Both the position numbers and the translations under genes were made by a program. Under the pieces are notes generated by a model that searched no databases, was not told the origin of the DNA, and saw only the letters and a program-made list of their open reading frames with translations. From Candidatus Zhuqueibacterota bacterium RBG_16_48_16 (GTDB lineage Bacteria; Zhuqueibacterota; Zhuqueibacteria; Residuimicrobiales; Sediminimicrobiaceae), in NCBI GenBank assembly GCA_001771235.1, contig METF01000131.1, forward strand, positions 15,211 through 31,209: a DNA stretch of 15,999 bases. Reading direction: 5' to 3'. Below, piece by piece: positions 1 through 8,500 of this stretch; the first letter of the stretch is position 1, and the number at the start of each line of letters is the position of its first letter.

Positions 1-766
1 TTTCCGAACGGGCCAGGGCAATCGTCCGCGGCTCATCGGATGGAAACAATTGCAGGTCTATGGTGTTGGCGCTGTTGTCGGACAGCCACGCCGCCAGGTG
101 TACATCCTGACCCTTGAGCGTTTGAATATTCCCCGGACTGACGTGAAAAACGGCGGCGGGATCATAAGAAAAATCCCGGCCCGGGTGGGAAAAACGATAC
201 ACCGTCGAGACAAAAGACGGCGCAAAAATCAGCCATATCACAACCGCCACGGAGATGACGTATCCAAAAATTCTGGCCGTCTTCTTAAACGGGCGGCGGT
301 CTATTTTGCTGTCAAAGTCCTCACGCGCTAAAATATCATCAACCTTTTGCAGGGCGTCATCGACCAGGACGATGGAATAATTCTCCGGATTGTGTTGGTG
401 CTTTTCGAACAACTGCAACGCATTGACAAGCCGATCGTTCACGTTTTTATAATAGACGCCGATGTGCAACGCCGTTTTCGCCAATGAAGGAGTATTGAAA
501 CGCAGGAAAATTTTATACAGCGACGGAAAGACAAAGTAGCCAAAGCTTGCCAGGGTTGCGATAATGAAAAGTACCAGAATAAGGGACCTGCCGGGAGGAG
601 AAAATTTGAGCTGGTCTTCCAAAATCACGCTGATGCTGAGTGCAACGGTTATGATGGTAAGGCTTTTCAACAGCCCGGAATAAAGACTCAGCCTCTTTTG
701 CTTTTTGCGATAGGCATCGACTTTATGAACAAAACGGTCGTATGTTGGTGTCAGGTTTTTCATCAT
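1..766 (-). CDS. Membrane protein resembling DUF4175, 5' part only (runs off left edge)
   Basis: I read an uninterrupted minus-strand frame from two adjacent ATG codons (766-764 and 763-761) to the window edge, giving about 255 residues and no stop. The N-terminus is cationic. Two hydrophobic segments follow at about residues 33-50 and 61-80, then a soluble stretch of about 85 residues, a third membrane segment at about 167-187, and the start of an extracytoplasmic beta-rich region around residues 205-228 (motif VSPGNIQTLKGQDV) that resembles an Ig-like or filamin-like strand pattern. This architecture matches large DUF4175-type envelope proteins that often sit beside DUF4159 genes in MoxR/DUF58/BatA-like clusters; that match is from memory. 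The ATG directly abuts the TAG stop of the DUF4159 gene, so the two are probably translationally coupled. No Shine-Dalgarno sequence is visible. The molecular function is unknown. Confidence 0.75.
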   Translation of the reverse strand, partial: MMKNLTPTYDRFVHKVDAYRKKQKRLSLYSGLLKSLTIITVALSISVILEDQLKFSPPGRSLILVLFIIATLASFGYFVFPSLYKIFLRFNTPSLAKTALHIGVYYKNVNDRLVNALQLFEKHQHNPENYSIVLVDDALQKVDDILAREDFDSKIDRRPFKKTARIFGYVISVAVVIWLIFAPSFVSTVYRFSHPGRDFSYDPAAVFHVSPGNIQTLKGQDVHLAAWLSDNSANTIDLQLFPSDEPRTIALARSE

Positions 767-1429
767 CTAATAAATCAAGGCATGCAAAACGATATTCGCG
801 CCCATTTTCAGGGCCGCTTCTCTTACGTTCGGCGGATCGCCGTGGACGTCCGCATCGGCCCAACCGTCGGAAATGTTGGTATTGAAAGAATAGAAAACCA
901 CCAGTCTTCCATCATGGAAATAGCCGAATCCTTTCGGCGGCCCGCCGTCATGCTCGTGTATTTTCGGCAAGCCGTTCGGAAAATCGTACAAGACATGGTA
1001 AATCGGGTGCGAAAACGGCAGCTCGACCATTTCCTTGTCCGGAAAAACTTTTTTCATCTCTCGTCTGAAATGCTCGTCCATGCCGTAATCATCATCCGCA
1101 TAAAGAAACCCGCCGTTTGTCAGATAGGATCGCAATCTTTCCGCTTCGCTTTGGCTAAAAAAAATCCTTCCATGGCCGGTTAGAAAAAGTAAGGGACAGG
1201 AATAAAGCTGGTCGTCGCCGGGCGACACTTGCTCCTCTTCCGTGCGCACCTCGACGGTTGTATTGTCGCGAAGAAATTGCAGCAGATTGGGCAGAATCGA
1301 CGGATCGTTGTACCAGTCTCCGCCGCCGCCATATTTTATTCTGGCAATGGTAAAATACTCTTTTGGCTGAGACCAGGCGGAGCCAACGACCGCCATGATC
1401 AAAAGGACGATTTTACAGGAGCTTTTCAT
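767..1429 (-). CDS. DUF4159 domain protein, secreted
   Basis: A 220-residue protein with a classic signal peptide: basic start, hydrophobic core at about residues 6-16, and likely cleavage near AWS-QP at 20/21. The mature part carries hallmarks of DUF4159: FTIARIKYGGGGDWYND at about 26-42, LTGHG at 83-87, GGFLYADDDYG at 106-116, a FSHPIYH segment at 139-145, and a C-terminal GDPP..REAALKMGANIV helix. The fold is thought to resemble a glutamine-amidotransferase-like Rossmann domain; no catalytic function is established. The start is ATG with AAGAG five bases upstream. It lies only 13 bases beyond the T-run of a terminator and directly abuts the membrane gene that follows. In other bacteria this family accompanies MoxR ATPase, DUF58 and von Willebrand-domain genes, which may lie off the left edge; that is inference. 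Confidence 0.88.
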   Translation of the reverse strand: MKSSCKIVLLIMAVVGSAWSQPKEYFTIARIKYGGGGDWYNDPSILPNLLQFLRDNTTVEVRTEEEQVSPGDDQLYSCPLLFLTGHGRIFFSQSEAERLRSYLTNGGFLYADDDYGMDEHFRREMKKVFPDKEMVELPFSHPIYHVLYDFPNGLPKIHEHDGGPPKGFGYFHDGRLVVFYSFNTNISDGWADADVHGDPPNVREAALKMGANIVLHALIY

Positions 1430-1442
1430 AGAGACTCTTAGA

Positions 1443-1473
1443 GAAAAAAAATCGGCCCATAAGGAAGGCCGAT
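1443..1473 (-). terminator. Intrinsic terminator after the isomerase operon
   Basis: On the minus strand a 7-bp GC-rich stem (ATCGGCC pairing with GGCCGAT, 1451-1457 and 1467-1473) with a 9-base loop is followed at once by eight T residues (1450-1443). It lies 30 bases past the stop of the surA-like gene, so it closes that operon. On the plus strand no T-run follows, so it should act in one direction only. Confidence 0.88.
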
Positions 1474-1503
1474 GCTTTGAAAATCTTATTTTTTTTATTG
1501 AAC

Positions 1504-2811
1504 TCAGGATGGCCGCTGTTTTATTTCAATATAGATGTTTTTTTTCAGCTCGCTAAGCCATTTTTTAAACTCTTTTTGCTTTTTGTATTCCACCGCCATG
1601 GACTCTATTCGGTCCCAGTCCCTATCCAGAGAGTATTCTCTTGCTTTTTCTCTGGAATTTACCTTTAAAATATGAAAACCATACTGCGTCTTGACCGGCT
1701 CTGAAATTTGTCCGGCTTCAATACCTTCCAAAGCAAAAACAAATTCCTTAGCCGTTTCTCTCAACTGATTGATCTCAAAATAGCCCAAACGCCCATCCGC
1801 GTCTTTCGTGGACTCATCATCGGAATACTGTTTGACCATCTCGGCAAAGCTTTTGCCACCCAACAATTCCGTATGAATTTGTTTAATTTTCTCCGCTGCC
1901 GCCAGCTCGTCCTCCCGCGTCGGTTTGATGGATATGAGAATATGGCGGGCGTTTATTTTTTCGCCTCTCCGCTCCAGAAGCTGAATAATATGATAACCGA
2001 ACTCTGATTGAACAATGTCGGACATCTCTTCCGGTTTTAGATTGAACGCCGCCTCTTCAAACTCCCGGACAAAATCACCGCGCGCCATAAAACCCAATTC
2101 TCCGCCCCTGGCGGCAGAGCCGGGATCCTCGGAAACCTCTTTTGCCAATGCCGCAAAATCTTCGCCGGCGACGATTCTATCGCGGATGTTCTTGATCTTT
2201 TCAAAGGTCGCTCTTTTCGCTTCCTCGCCCGGTTTTGTTCGAATGAGGATATGGCTTATATCCACGCCTTCTTTCACCGAGCCGATGGAATCTTTCATGG
2301 TGGCAAAGAACTGGCTCACTTCCCTGCGCGTAACGGAAACATCCGCCAGCTTTTGCCCCTGAACCGCAGATACCCGGAGATTCTCTTCGATTTGGGAGCG
2401 AAAAGACCGGCGAATCTTGGACAGCGGCATACCAAAATATGCTTCGGCTTTATCCTCTCCTCCCAGTTGTTGGGCGATGTATTGCATTTGTTGTTCCAGC
2501 GAGGCATCAACCTGTTTTTCGTTTGCTTCAATGGTGTCTTTTTCGGCCTGGATAAGAAGCACTTTGACAGTGATCAGGTTCTCCAGCGTCATGGCGGCGA
2601 GGCGCTGTAACTCTTTCGGGTTTTTGGTGACATCGATGCCGAGCTGCATGGCCAATTGATAGGCACCCTGGCTCACCTCGGATTCCAAGATAATATCATC
2701 GTCAACGATGGCCGCGATTCTATCCAAAACGGTCTGGCTTTGTGCAGATAAATGAAAAATGCCGATTGTGAAAGCACCCAGGAAAAAAAATAATTTCGTC
2801 AGTTTACTCAT
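1504..2811 (-). CDS. surA: SurA-like periplasmic chaperone / peptidyl-prolyl cis-trans isomerase
   Basis: A 435-residue protein, close to E. coli SurA (428). A signal peptide covers residues 1-23 (hydrophobic core 7-20, cut near LSA-QS). It is followed by a SurA N-terminal chaperone region (about 27-160) that opens with the typical DRIAAIVDDDIILESEV segment. Two parvulin domains lie at about 184-281 and 287-386. Both keep the paired histidines of the family: SHILI (H187) with FGYHII (H274), and RHILI (H290) with YGFHIL (H380). The C-terminal helix is rich in lysine and glutamate, as in SurA. The expected role is escorting unfolded outer-membrane proteins across the periplasm and isomerising X-Pro bonds. 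It is the last gene of a trio of parvulin genes, starts 32 bases after the previous stop, and is followed by a terminator. No strong ribosome binding site precedes the ATG. Confidence 0.88.
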   Translation of the reverse strand: MSKLTKLFFFLGAFTIGIFHLSAQSQTVLDRIAAIVDDDIILESEVSQGAYQLAMQLGIDVTKNPKELQRLAAMTLENLITVKVLLIQAEKDTIEANEKQVDASLEQQMQYIAQQLGGEDKAEAYFGMPLSKIRRSFRSQIEENLRVSAVQGQKLADVSVTRREVSQFFATMKDSIGSVKEGVDISHILIRTKPGEEAKRATFEKIKNIRDRIVAGEDFAALAKEVSEDPGSAARGGELGFMARGDFVREFEEAAFNLKPEEMSDIVQSEFGYHIIQLLERRGEKINARHILISIKPTREDELAAAEKIKQIHTELLGGKSFAEMVKQYSDDESTKDADGRLGYFEINQLRETAKEFVFALEGIEAGQISEPVKTQYGFHILKVNSREKAREYSLDRDWDRIESMAVEYKKQKEFKKWLSELKKNIYIEIKQRPS

Positions 2812-2843
2812 ATCAGGGTCCGGTTTTTATAATTTGTTTTTCA

Positions 2844-3704
2844 TCAACGCATTAAGGAATCCGAAACAACGGCTCTCACTAACTGCCAGTTCGTGCGTAT
2901 ATCACTGTTACCGGTAAGAGTTGACACAAGATCGTTGTAACGGCGTTCTTTCTTTATCGTCAGCAGTCGCATGGTAATCACATCTTTCACTTCATCAAGG
3001 GTCTTTAGTTCCCCCTTTTTTCGAATGTCCAGCATCTGAACGATTTCGTAACCGACCTCGGTGTTGATTGGCATGGAGATTCTTTTAATAGACAGGGCGG
3101 GGATTGTTCTGGCCAGGGCCGCAGGAAGCTGGTCCAGGGTAACCCAGCCGAGATCGCCACCTTGTTCCTTGCTGGCATCGAGAGAATGATTTTTCGCAAC
3201 TTGGGCAAAATCCTCGCCGTTGATGATTCTCCTTCTTGACGCATTGGCATTGCCATACGAATCAGACAGTATGATCATCAAATGATATTGATTGTCTTCT
3301 CTGGTAAAGCTCTCTTTATTTTCCTCGTAAAACTGCTGAATTTCATCCGGCGTTACCATTGCGCTACTCTCGATCGTCTGGTCCAAATAAGCAGAAATTA
3401 CGGCATCTCTTTTAAGATCGTCAATTCTCTCCCTGATCTCCGGACTGTTCATGACCCCCATCCTTATCGCCTCCTGATAAATGATCTCGGATTCGATCCA
3501 CCTCTGTACATATTGCTCTACTTGCACTCCGGAAACTTTAAGCGTGGGATTTTGTGGAACATTTTTCATTATATCCTGAACGGTGAGCTCGGCCTCCCCT
3601 ACCTTTGCCACAACAGGAGATTTCTCTTTATGAGAAGACCCGCAACCGGAATGGATCACCAAAGAGAGGAAAACCGCGCCAATTATTTTTCCCAATCTCT
3701 GCAT
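2844..3704 (-). CDS. Parvulin-type peptidyl-prolyl isomerase, probable lipoprotein
   Basis: A 286-residue protein with a short signal sequence ending in SGC (Cys21), followed by a polar GSSHKEK tether. It is therefore probably a lipoprotein, although His at -3 is unusual for a lipobox. An N-terminal SurA/PrsA-like helical region (about 30-130) opens with VVAKVGEAELTVQDI. One parvulin domain spans about 139-229, with GEDFAQVAKNHSLD and QGGDLGWV as recognisable family motifs. The first active-site histidine is probably H141, but the second, normally in GYH, is Glu220 (GYEIVQ), so isomerase activity may be weak and the protein may act mainly as a chaperone. The ATG overlaps the TAA of the preceding gene by one base (TAATG), which implies translational coupling. 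The organisation resembles PrsA or an anchored SurA helper; a specific substrate cannot be named. Confidence 0.82.
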   Translation of the reverse strand: MQRLGKIIGAVFLSLVIHSGCGSSHKEKSPVVAKVGEAELTVQDIMKNVPQNPTLKVSGVQVEQYVQRWIESEIIYQEAIRMGVMNSPEIRERIDDLKRDAVISAYLDQTIESSAMVTPDEIQQFYEENKESFTREDNQYHLMIILSDSYGNANASRRRIINGEDFAQVAKNHSLDASKEQGGDLGWVTLDQLPAALARTIPALSIKRISMPINTEVGYEIVQMLDIRKKGELKTLDEVKDVITMRLLTIKKERRYNDLVSTLTGNSDIRTNWQLVRAVVSDSLMR

Positions 3705-5440
3705 TATGTGGCGGTCTTGTCTACATTCGACACTTTTTCGAGATTTGCTTCAAACGTCTGGATGACATGTTTCGCGCGCAGGCTCTCCAACCATTGTTCT
3801 CTCACCTCGTTCCTCTTTTCCTTGTTATAATCATTCCTCACCCGAAAGGCGGACTCGTCAAAAGTCCTCGCGCTTTCTTCATTTTTATTAAGAATTTTTA
3901 TTATTGAAAAGCCGTTAGTGTTTTTGATGGGTCCCGCAATCTGCCCAACCTCCATTTCTACCGCCTGTTTACCGACAATGCCGAACCTCGTTTGATTGAT
4001 ATTGATATAGCCCAGGATTCCATTATTTTTTTGGCTGGCTTTTCTCTCATTATATTTCTTCGCCAACGCATCAAACTTTTCCCTTTTTGCACGGGCTGCT
4101 ATCTCGTTGGCAAGTTTTTCATCTTTAACAAATATTTCCTGGACCTCGACCTCTTTTGGTTTTCTGTAGTTATCCTGATTTTCAGTAAAGTAATTCATAT
4201 AGTCTTCGTCCGTTGGATTTATTTTTTCCAAAACATTCACTCTTTCCGCCTTTTGAATCATCAGGCTTTCCATTCTCTTCAAGCTGGACTCTTTAATCGA
4301 TTTGTCCTTTTTCCATCCCCGGTCATAGCCGAACCGGATGATAAGCTCGATGTTCATGGGTCGTTCCAAATATCGAAGAACGATATTCGTGCTGTCAAGC
4401 TTTGGTTGCCGCTCCGGCATATCCTGGTTCAACTCTTTTATAAAATCGCCAATATTATACTGCCCGCCTTTATAAGTAATTAAAGGTTTTTGGCGCTCTT
4501 CTTCTGTCAACTGCTCAAAATCGTTCGGATTATCCCCGGAGGGAACATTCAGGCTATCTTCCCTTGCCTTGTTCAATTTGTCCACAAACAACAGGACGTT
4601 TTCGTCGATGAACTGACTCGCATATTTTTCTCGCAGTTGTTTGGTGAATTCTCGATACAGCTTTTCCAATTCGGCCCGATTGTCGTTAAAATATTGTCTT
4701 TGCAATGCGCTTTTCATTTCCTTGTATGGCGGCTGGTCAATCGGCCTGATTTTAACGGCCTTTATCAGTTGTATTCCGGTCCGACTCTCAACAACATCCG
4801 ACACCTGCCCGTCCTCAAGTGAAAAGAGCGTTTCATAGAACTTTTTATTAAAATTGCGATCTCCCCATTTTAAAAATCCCAAATCTCCCCCTTTGCCGGC
4901 AGTGAGTGAATCCTGTGAGAACTGTCTCGCCATTTCATCGAAACGTGCGCCGCGCAGAATCTTTTTTCTCATCTCCAGCATTTTCTGCTTCGTATTATTT
5001 CTGCCTGCCGAGTCTGCCATGGGGGACCTTAAGAAAATGTGCTCACATTTTACTTCCTTTGTAGTTCTGTTATATCTTTCTTTTAAATACTCGTCCGTCA
5101 GAATTCTGTCGATGATTTCTTTCTCTATCACCTTATTATAAATATTGCGCCTTTCAAACTCTTTCACCTGCGCCAAAATCTCCGCGTCTTCTTCCAGGTG
5201 CAGCTCGTAAGCGGCGAACAGTTTCAGTTTATCCTCTATTAATTTATCCAGATGTTCGCGCAAGGCTTGGGTTTCAGGCTTTTGCTTCGATATTTTTTGC
5301 GATAAAAGGCTCTCTTTAAGCTCCTTTGAATTGATGGTGCTGTTGCCAACACGAGCGATGATTTTATCGTCTTTACAATTTAAAAACACGCCGCAAACAA
5401 GAATAGCAACATGCAAAAGTTTTAAGCTCCTGCTCATCAT
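3704..5440 (-). CDS. Large two-domain parvulin-like protein, possible lipoprotein
   Basis: A 578-residue protein. The N-terminal hydrophobic segment (about 7-20) ends in FLNC (Cys22) followed by KDD; this could be an atypical lipobox (Asn at -1) or a plain signal or anchor. The first parvulin domain is at about 131-230 (CEHIFLRS, then GARFDEMARQFSQDS and KGGDLGFL) and keeps H134, but has Gln where the second histidine is expected (GIQLIK). A long helical linker follows, then a second, degenerate parvulin-like domain at about 430-517 (EVQEIFVK, FDALAKKYNER, NGILGYI) with neither histidine. The ribosome binding site GAGAGG stands 5 bases before the second ATG (5437) and only 2 before the first (5440), so translation may start at 5437. 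It is the first gene of the isomerase trio, 68 bases after mfd. Its likely role is periplasmic folding of envelope proteins; most of the length is probably chaperone surface rather than enzyme. Confidence 0.8.
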   Translation of the reverse strand: MMSRSLKLLHVAILVCGVFLNCKDDKIIARVGNSTINSKELKESLLSQKISKQKPETQALREHLDKLIEDKLKLFAAYELHLEEDAEILAQVKEFERRNIYNKVIEKEIIDRILTDEYLKERYNRTTKEVKCEHIFLRSPMADSAGRNNTKQKMLEMRKKILRGARFDEMARQFSQDSLTAGKGGDLGFLKWGDRNFNKKFYETLFSLEDGQVSDVVESRTGIQLIKAVKIRPIDQPPYKEMKSALQRQYFNDNRAELEKLYREFTKQLREKYASQFIDENVLLFVDKLNKAREDSLNVPSGDNPNDFEQLTEEERQKPLITYKGGQYNIGDFIKELNQDMPERQPKLDSTNIVLRYLERPMNIELIIRFGYDRGWKKDKSIKESSLKRMESLMIQKAERVNVLEKINPTDEDYMNYFTENQDNYRKPKEVEVQEIFVKDEKLANEIAARAKREKFDALAKKYNERKASQKNNGILGYININQTRFGIVGKQAVEMEVGQIAGPIKNTNGFSIIKILNKNEESARTFDESAFRVRNDYNKEKRNEVREQWLESLRAKHVIQTFEANLEKVSNVDKTAT

Positions 5441-5472
5441 ACCCTCTCTTTTTAAAAATGCTATCTGCTTGA

Positions 5473-5499
5473 TTTATAAAAGCTAAACGTAAGTGTAAA
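5473..5499 (-). promoter_or_regulatory. Candidate promoter for the isomerase trio
   Basis: On the minus strand a TTTACA box (5499-5494) and a TATAAA box (5478-5473) stand 15 bases apart in the mfd/isomerase gap. The spacing is shorter than ideal and the region is AT-rich, so chance is possible. Confidence 0.3.
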
Positions 5500-5515
5500 T
5501 GTAAATGTTTACATT
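5498..5515. promoter_or_regulatory. Palindromic operator-like site over the mfd stop codon
   Basis: Two perfect 8-base arms, AATGTAAA and TTTACATT, are separated by TG. The two-base centre cannot form a normal RNA hairpin loop and no T-run follows, so a dimeric protein-binding site fits better than a terminator. It overlaps the candidate -35 element of the isomerase genes and includes the mfd TAA. The binding factor is unknown. Confidence 0.3.
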
Positions 5516-8500
5516 ATACTTTGCAAGAATTTTTTCGTCGCTTCTAAAGAATTCTCTTCCGCGCTTAAATGAATCTCAAAAAAGAGATCTTGCTTGTCCT
5601 GGATAAGCTCAACCGGCATTGAGGATTTTTGTAGCTTTGTACCCAGCCATTTTTGGAATTGTTCCCCGGTAGGAATATGGTCTTTATGGAACTTACATCT
5701 TACCCTATTCTTCTTAATTTTAATCTCTTCAATGAATAGATTTGCCGATATTTTCTTCAGCAACACATAGTTAATCAGATTTTGCGCCTGTGCGGGCATG
5801 GCTCCAAAACGGTCTAATAACTCGCTTTCCAATTCCTGGATTTTTTCCACATTCTTCGCCTCGATTAATCTCTTGTAAATATCAACTCTTTCGGATGGGT
5901 CCTCGACATAATTCTTAGGCAGGAAAGCATCCTCCTGGAACTCCAGCTTCGCATCAAAAGCTGCCGCCTTTTCTTCCTGAATGGCATCCTTTTTATCCAA
6001 ATTCAGCTCATCGCGTAATTCGCCAATGGCTTCTTCGATTATTTTTGCATATAACTCGTAGCCCAATGCATCAACAAAGCCGCTTTGCTGTGCTCCGAAA
6101 ATGTTGCCCGCTCCACGTATCTCCAAATCTCTCATGGCTATTTTATAGCCCGATCCCAAATGTGAGTACTCCTGAACTGTCTGAAGCCGTTTTATCGCTT
6201 CCCGGGTTAACTTTCTCATGGGTGGAATAAGCAGATATGCAAAAGCCTGTTGACTTGATCGCCCGACTCTGCCTCGCAGTTGATACAATTGTGATAATCC
6301 GAATTTATCGGCCCGGTTAATGATCAACGTATTGGCATTAGGCAGGTCCAATCCGGACTCGATGATCATAGTGCTCACCAGACATTGTATTTCGCCTTTG
6401 GTAAATTTTAACATCACCGTTTCAAGGTCTTTTGATTTCATCTGACCGTGAGCGATGCCCAAATTAACTTCAGGGAGAATCTCTTTCAAGCCAGTCGCTA
6501 TGGCATGAATGCTCTGAACGCGGTTGTGAACAAAAAAAATCTGCCCGCCACGATTTATCTCCCGCAATACAACTTCTCGTATCAATTCTTTATCAAACCG
6601 ACAAACTTCCGTTTTGATGGGTATTCGGTTGCTGGGCGGCGTATTGATTATCGACATATCTCTTGCCCCAATCAGCGCCATGTGCATCGTCCTGGGGATT
6701 GGCGTTGCCGAAAGAGTAAGAGTGTCGACCGTCTCCTTCAGCATTTTGAGGCGCTCTTTATGCAAAACACCGAACTTTTGTTCCTCGTCGACAATCAAGA
6801 GACCAAGGTCTTTGAATTTTACATCTTTGGAAAGAAGTCTGTGTGTCCCTATGACTAAATCGATCTTGCCATTGGCCGTTTTCTCAAGAATTTCTTTTTG
6901 TTCCGGTTTGGTTTTAAATCGCGAAAGAACTTCAAGCTCCAATGGAAATGGCTGTAAACGATCTTTAAAGGTGGCGTAATGTTGTTGCGCCAAAACTGTC
7001 GTAGGTACCAGTAGAGCAACCTGCTTCTGGTCATTAATCGTCTTAAAAGCGGCCCGGACAGCGACCTCGGTTTTTCCATAGCCAACATCGCCACAAACCA
7101 ACCTGTCCATCGGAACCGGGCTTTCCATATCATTCTTAATCTCTTCGACGGCTCTCAGTTGATCGGCCGTTTCATCGTAAATAAATGATGATTCCAGCTC
7201 GTGCTGCCAAACTGTGTCTTTCGAGAACTGAAACCCCGGCTCCGTTTTTCTTTTTGCATATAGTTTAATGAGCTGGGTTGCGATCTCTTTGACTCGGCTT
7301 TTCGTTTTTGCTTTTATTTTTTCCCACTGGGCGGTGCCAAGCTTGCTCAACGACGGGACAACCGTATCGCGGCCCGAATATTTTTGGATGCGATCCATTT
7401 TTTCCAACGGGACGTAGAGAAGATCACCATCCCGGTATTCTAATTCCAGACATTCCCGTTCTTTTCCATAAGCCTCTATCGCTTTTAAGCCTTTAAATTT
7501 GCCGATGCCATAGTCCGTATGTACGACAAAATCTCCCCGGCGAATTTCGGTGAGATTTTTAAATGATATTTTTCTCTTTTCTATCTTATCCAGCTTTGGC
7601 AGCCGTATCTTTCCAAAAATTTCCTTATTGGTATAAACAGCAATTCCCTTTTCCTCCCAAAAAAATCCTTCCGCAAGGTCGAGTGTTTCTATTCTAATTT
7701 TTGTGGAAAAATCTTCCTGTTCCAATAAATCCTTCATTCGCGCCGTCTGCGCATCAGAATCGCACAAAACAGCCACTGTCCTTTGCTGCTGATTGTCCTG
7801 AAATAGATTATCAACTTCTTTTTTGAACAGTCTTAAATCGCCGGCAAAATGTACATTTTTCTTTAAATCGAAATCGATGACATGGCCTCCAAACGCGGCC
7901 GTCTGTTGAAATTTTATTTTATGAAACAGGGAAAAGTAATCCTCGATGGCGCCTTTTTCAAGATAGTATTCGCCAAATTTCAACTCCTCATCAAAATTGT
8001 GTTCCCGTGAAAAAAGCTCAATCCTTGCGGACATCTCGCTATAAAAATTTTCGCTCTCATTCAGAATAAAAGGGTAATCGTAAAACAGGATTGTAGTGTC
8101 GTCATGCAAATAATCAAAAATAGAATGAGTGAGAGGTAACGAATTTATCGGGTGTTCATCAAACGGCCCGTATAAGCCAATAGCGCTGATAGGAATAATT
8201 TCTAATAAAGAAATTTTCTGAAAAGACTTTTGGCTCTCAACATCGAATTCTCGTATAGATTCGACCAGATCACCGAAAAATTCGATTCGGTATGGCTGAA
8301 TGGATTCGTAGGGAAAAATATCAATGATCCCGCCCCTTACGCTCATCTCGCCCGGACGGTCAACGCGCTCCTCCCGGACAAAGCCGAAATTCACCAAATC
8401 GGCAATGAGCCTGTCAAAATCCATTTCTCTTTCTGGCATTATTTGGATTTTTTGATCCCGTACCGTTGTTGGGTGCGCGAGTTTTTCCGATATGGCGGCT

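Noticed and set aside
698..1183. 161-codon plus-strand open frame opposite the DUF4159 gene
   Set aside because: The opposite strand encodes a recognisable family with signal peptide and ribosome binding site; the plus frame shows no family motif and is a shadow of codon bias.
3282..4483. Plus-strand open frames of 163-182 codons opposite the isomerase genes
   Set aside because: Hydrophobic, motif-free products that mirror lysine/glutamate-rich coding on the other strand; no ribosome binding sites or family resemblance.
5034..5051. Perfect dyad AAAATGTG-CT-CACATTTT inside the first isomerase gene, resembling a CRP-type site; its core recurs near 15540-15552
   Set aside because: It is inside coding sequence far from a start, and one or two such dyads and 13-base matches are expected by chance in 16 kb.
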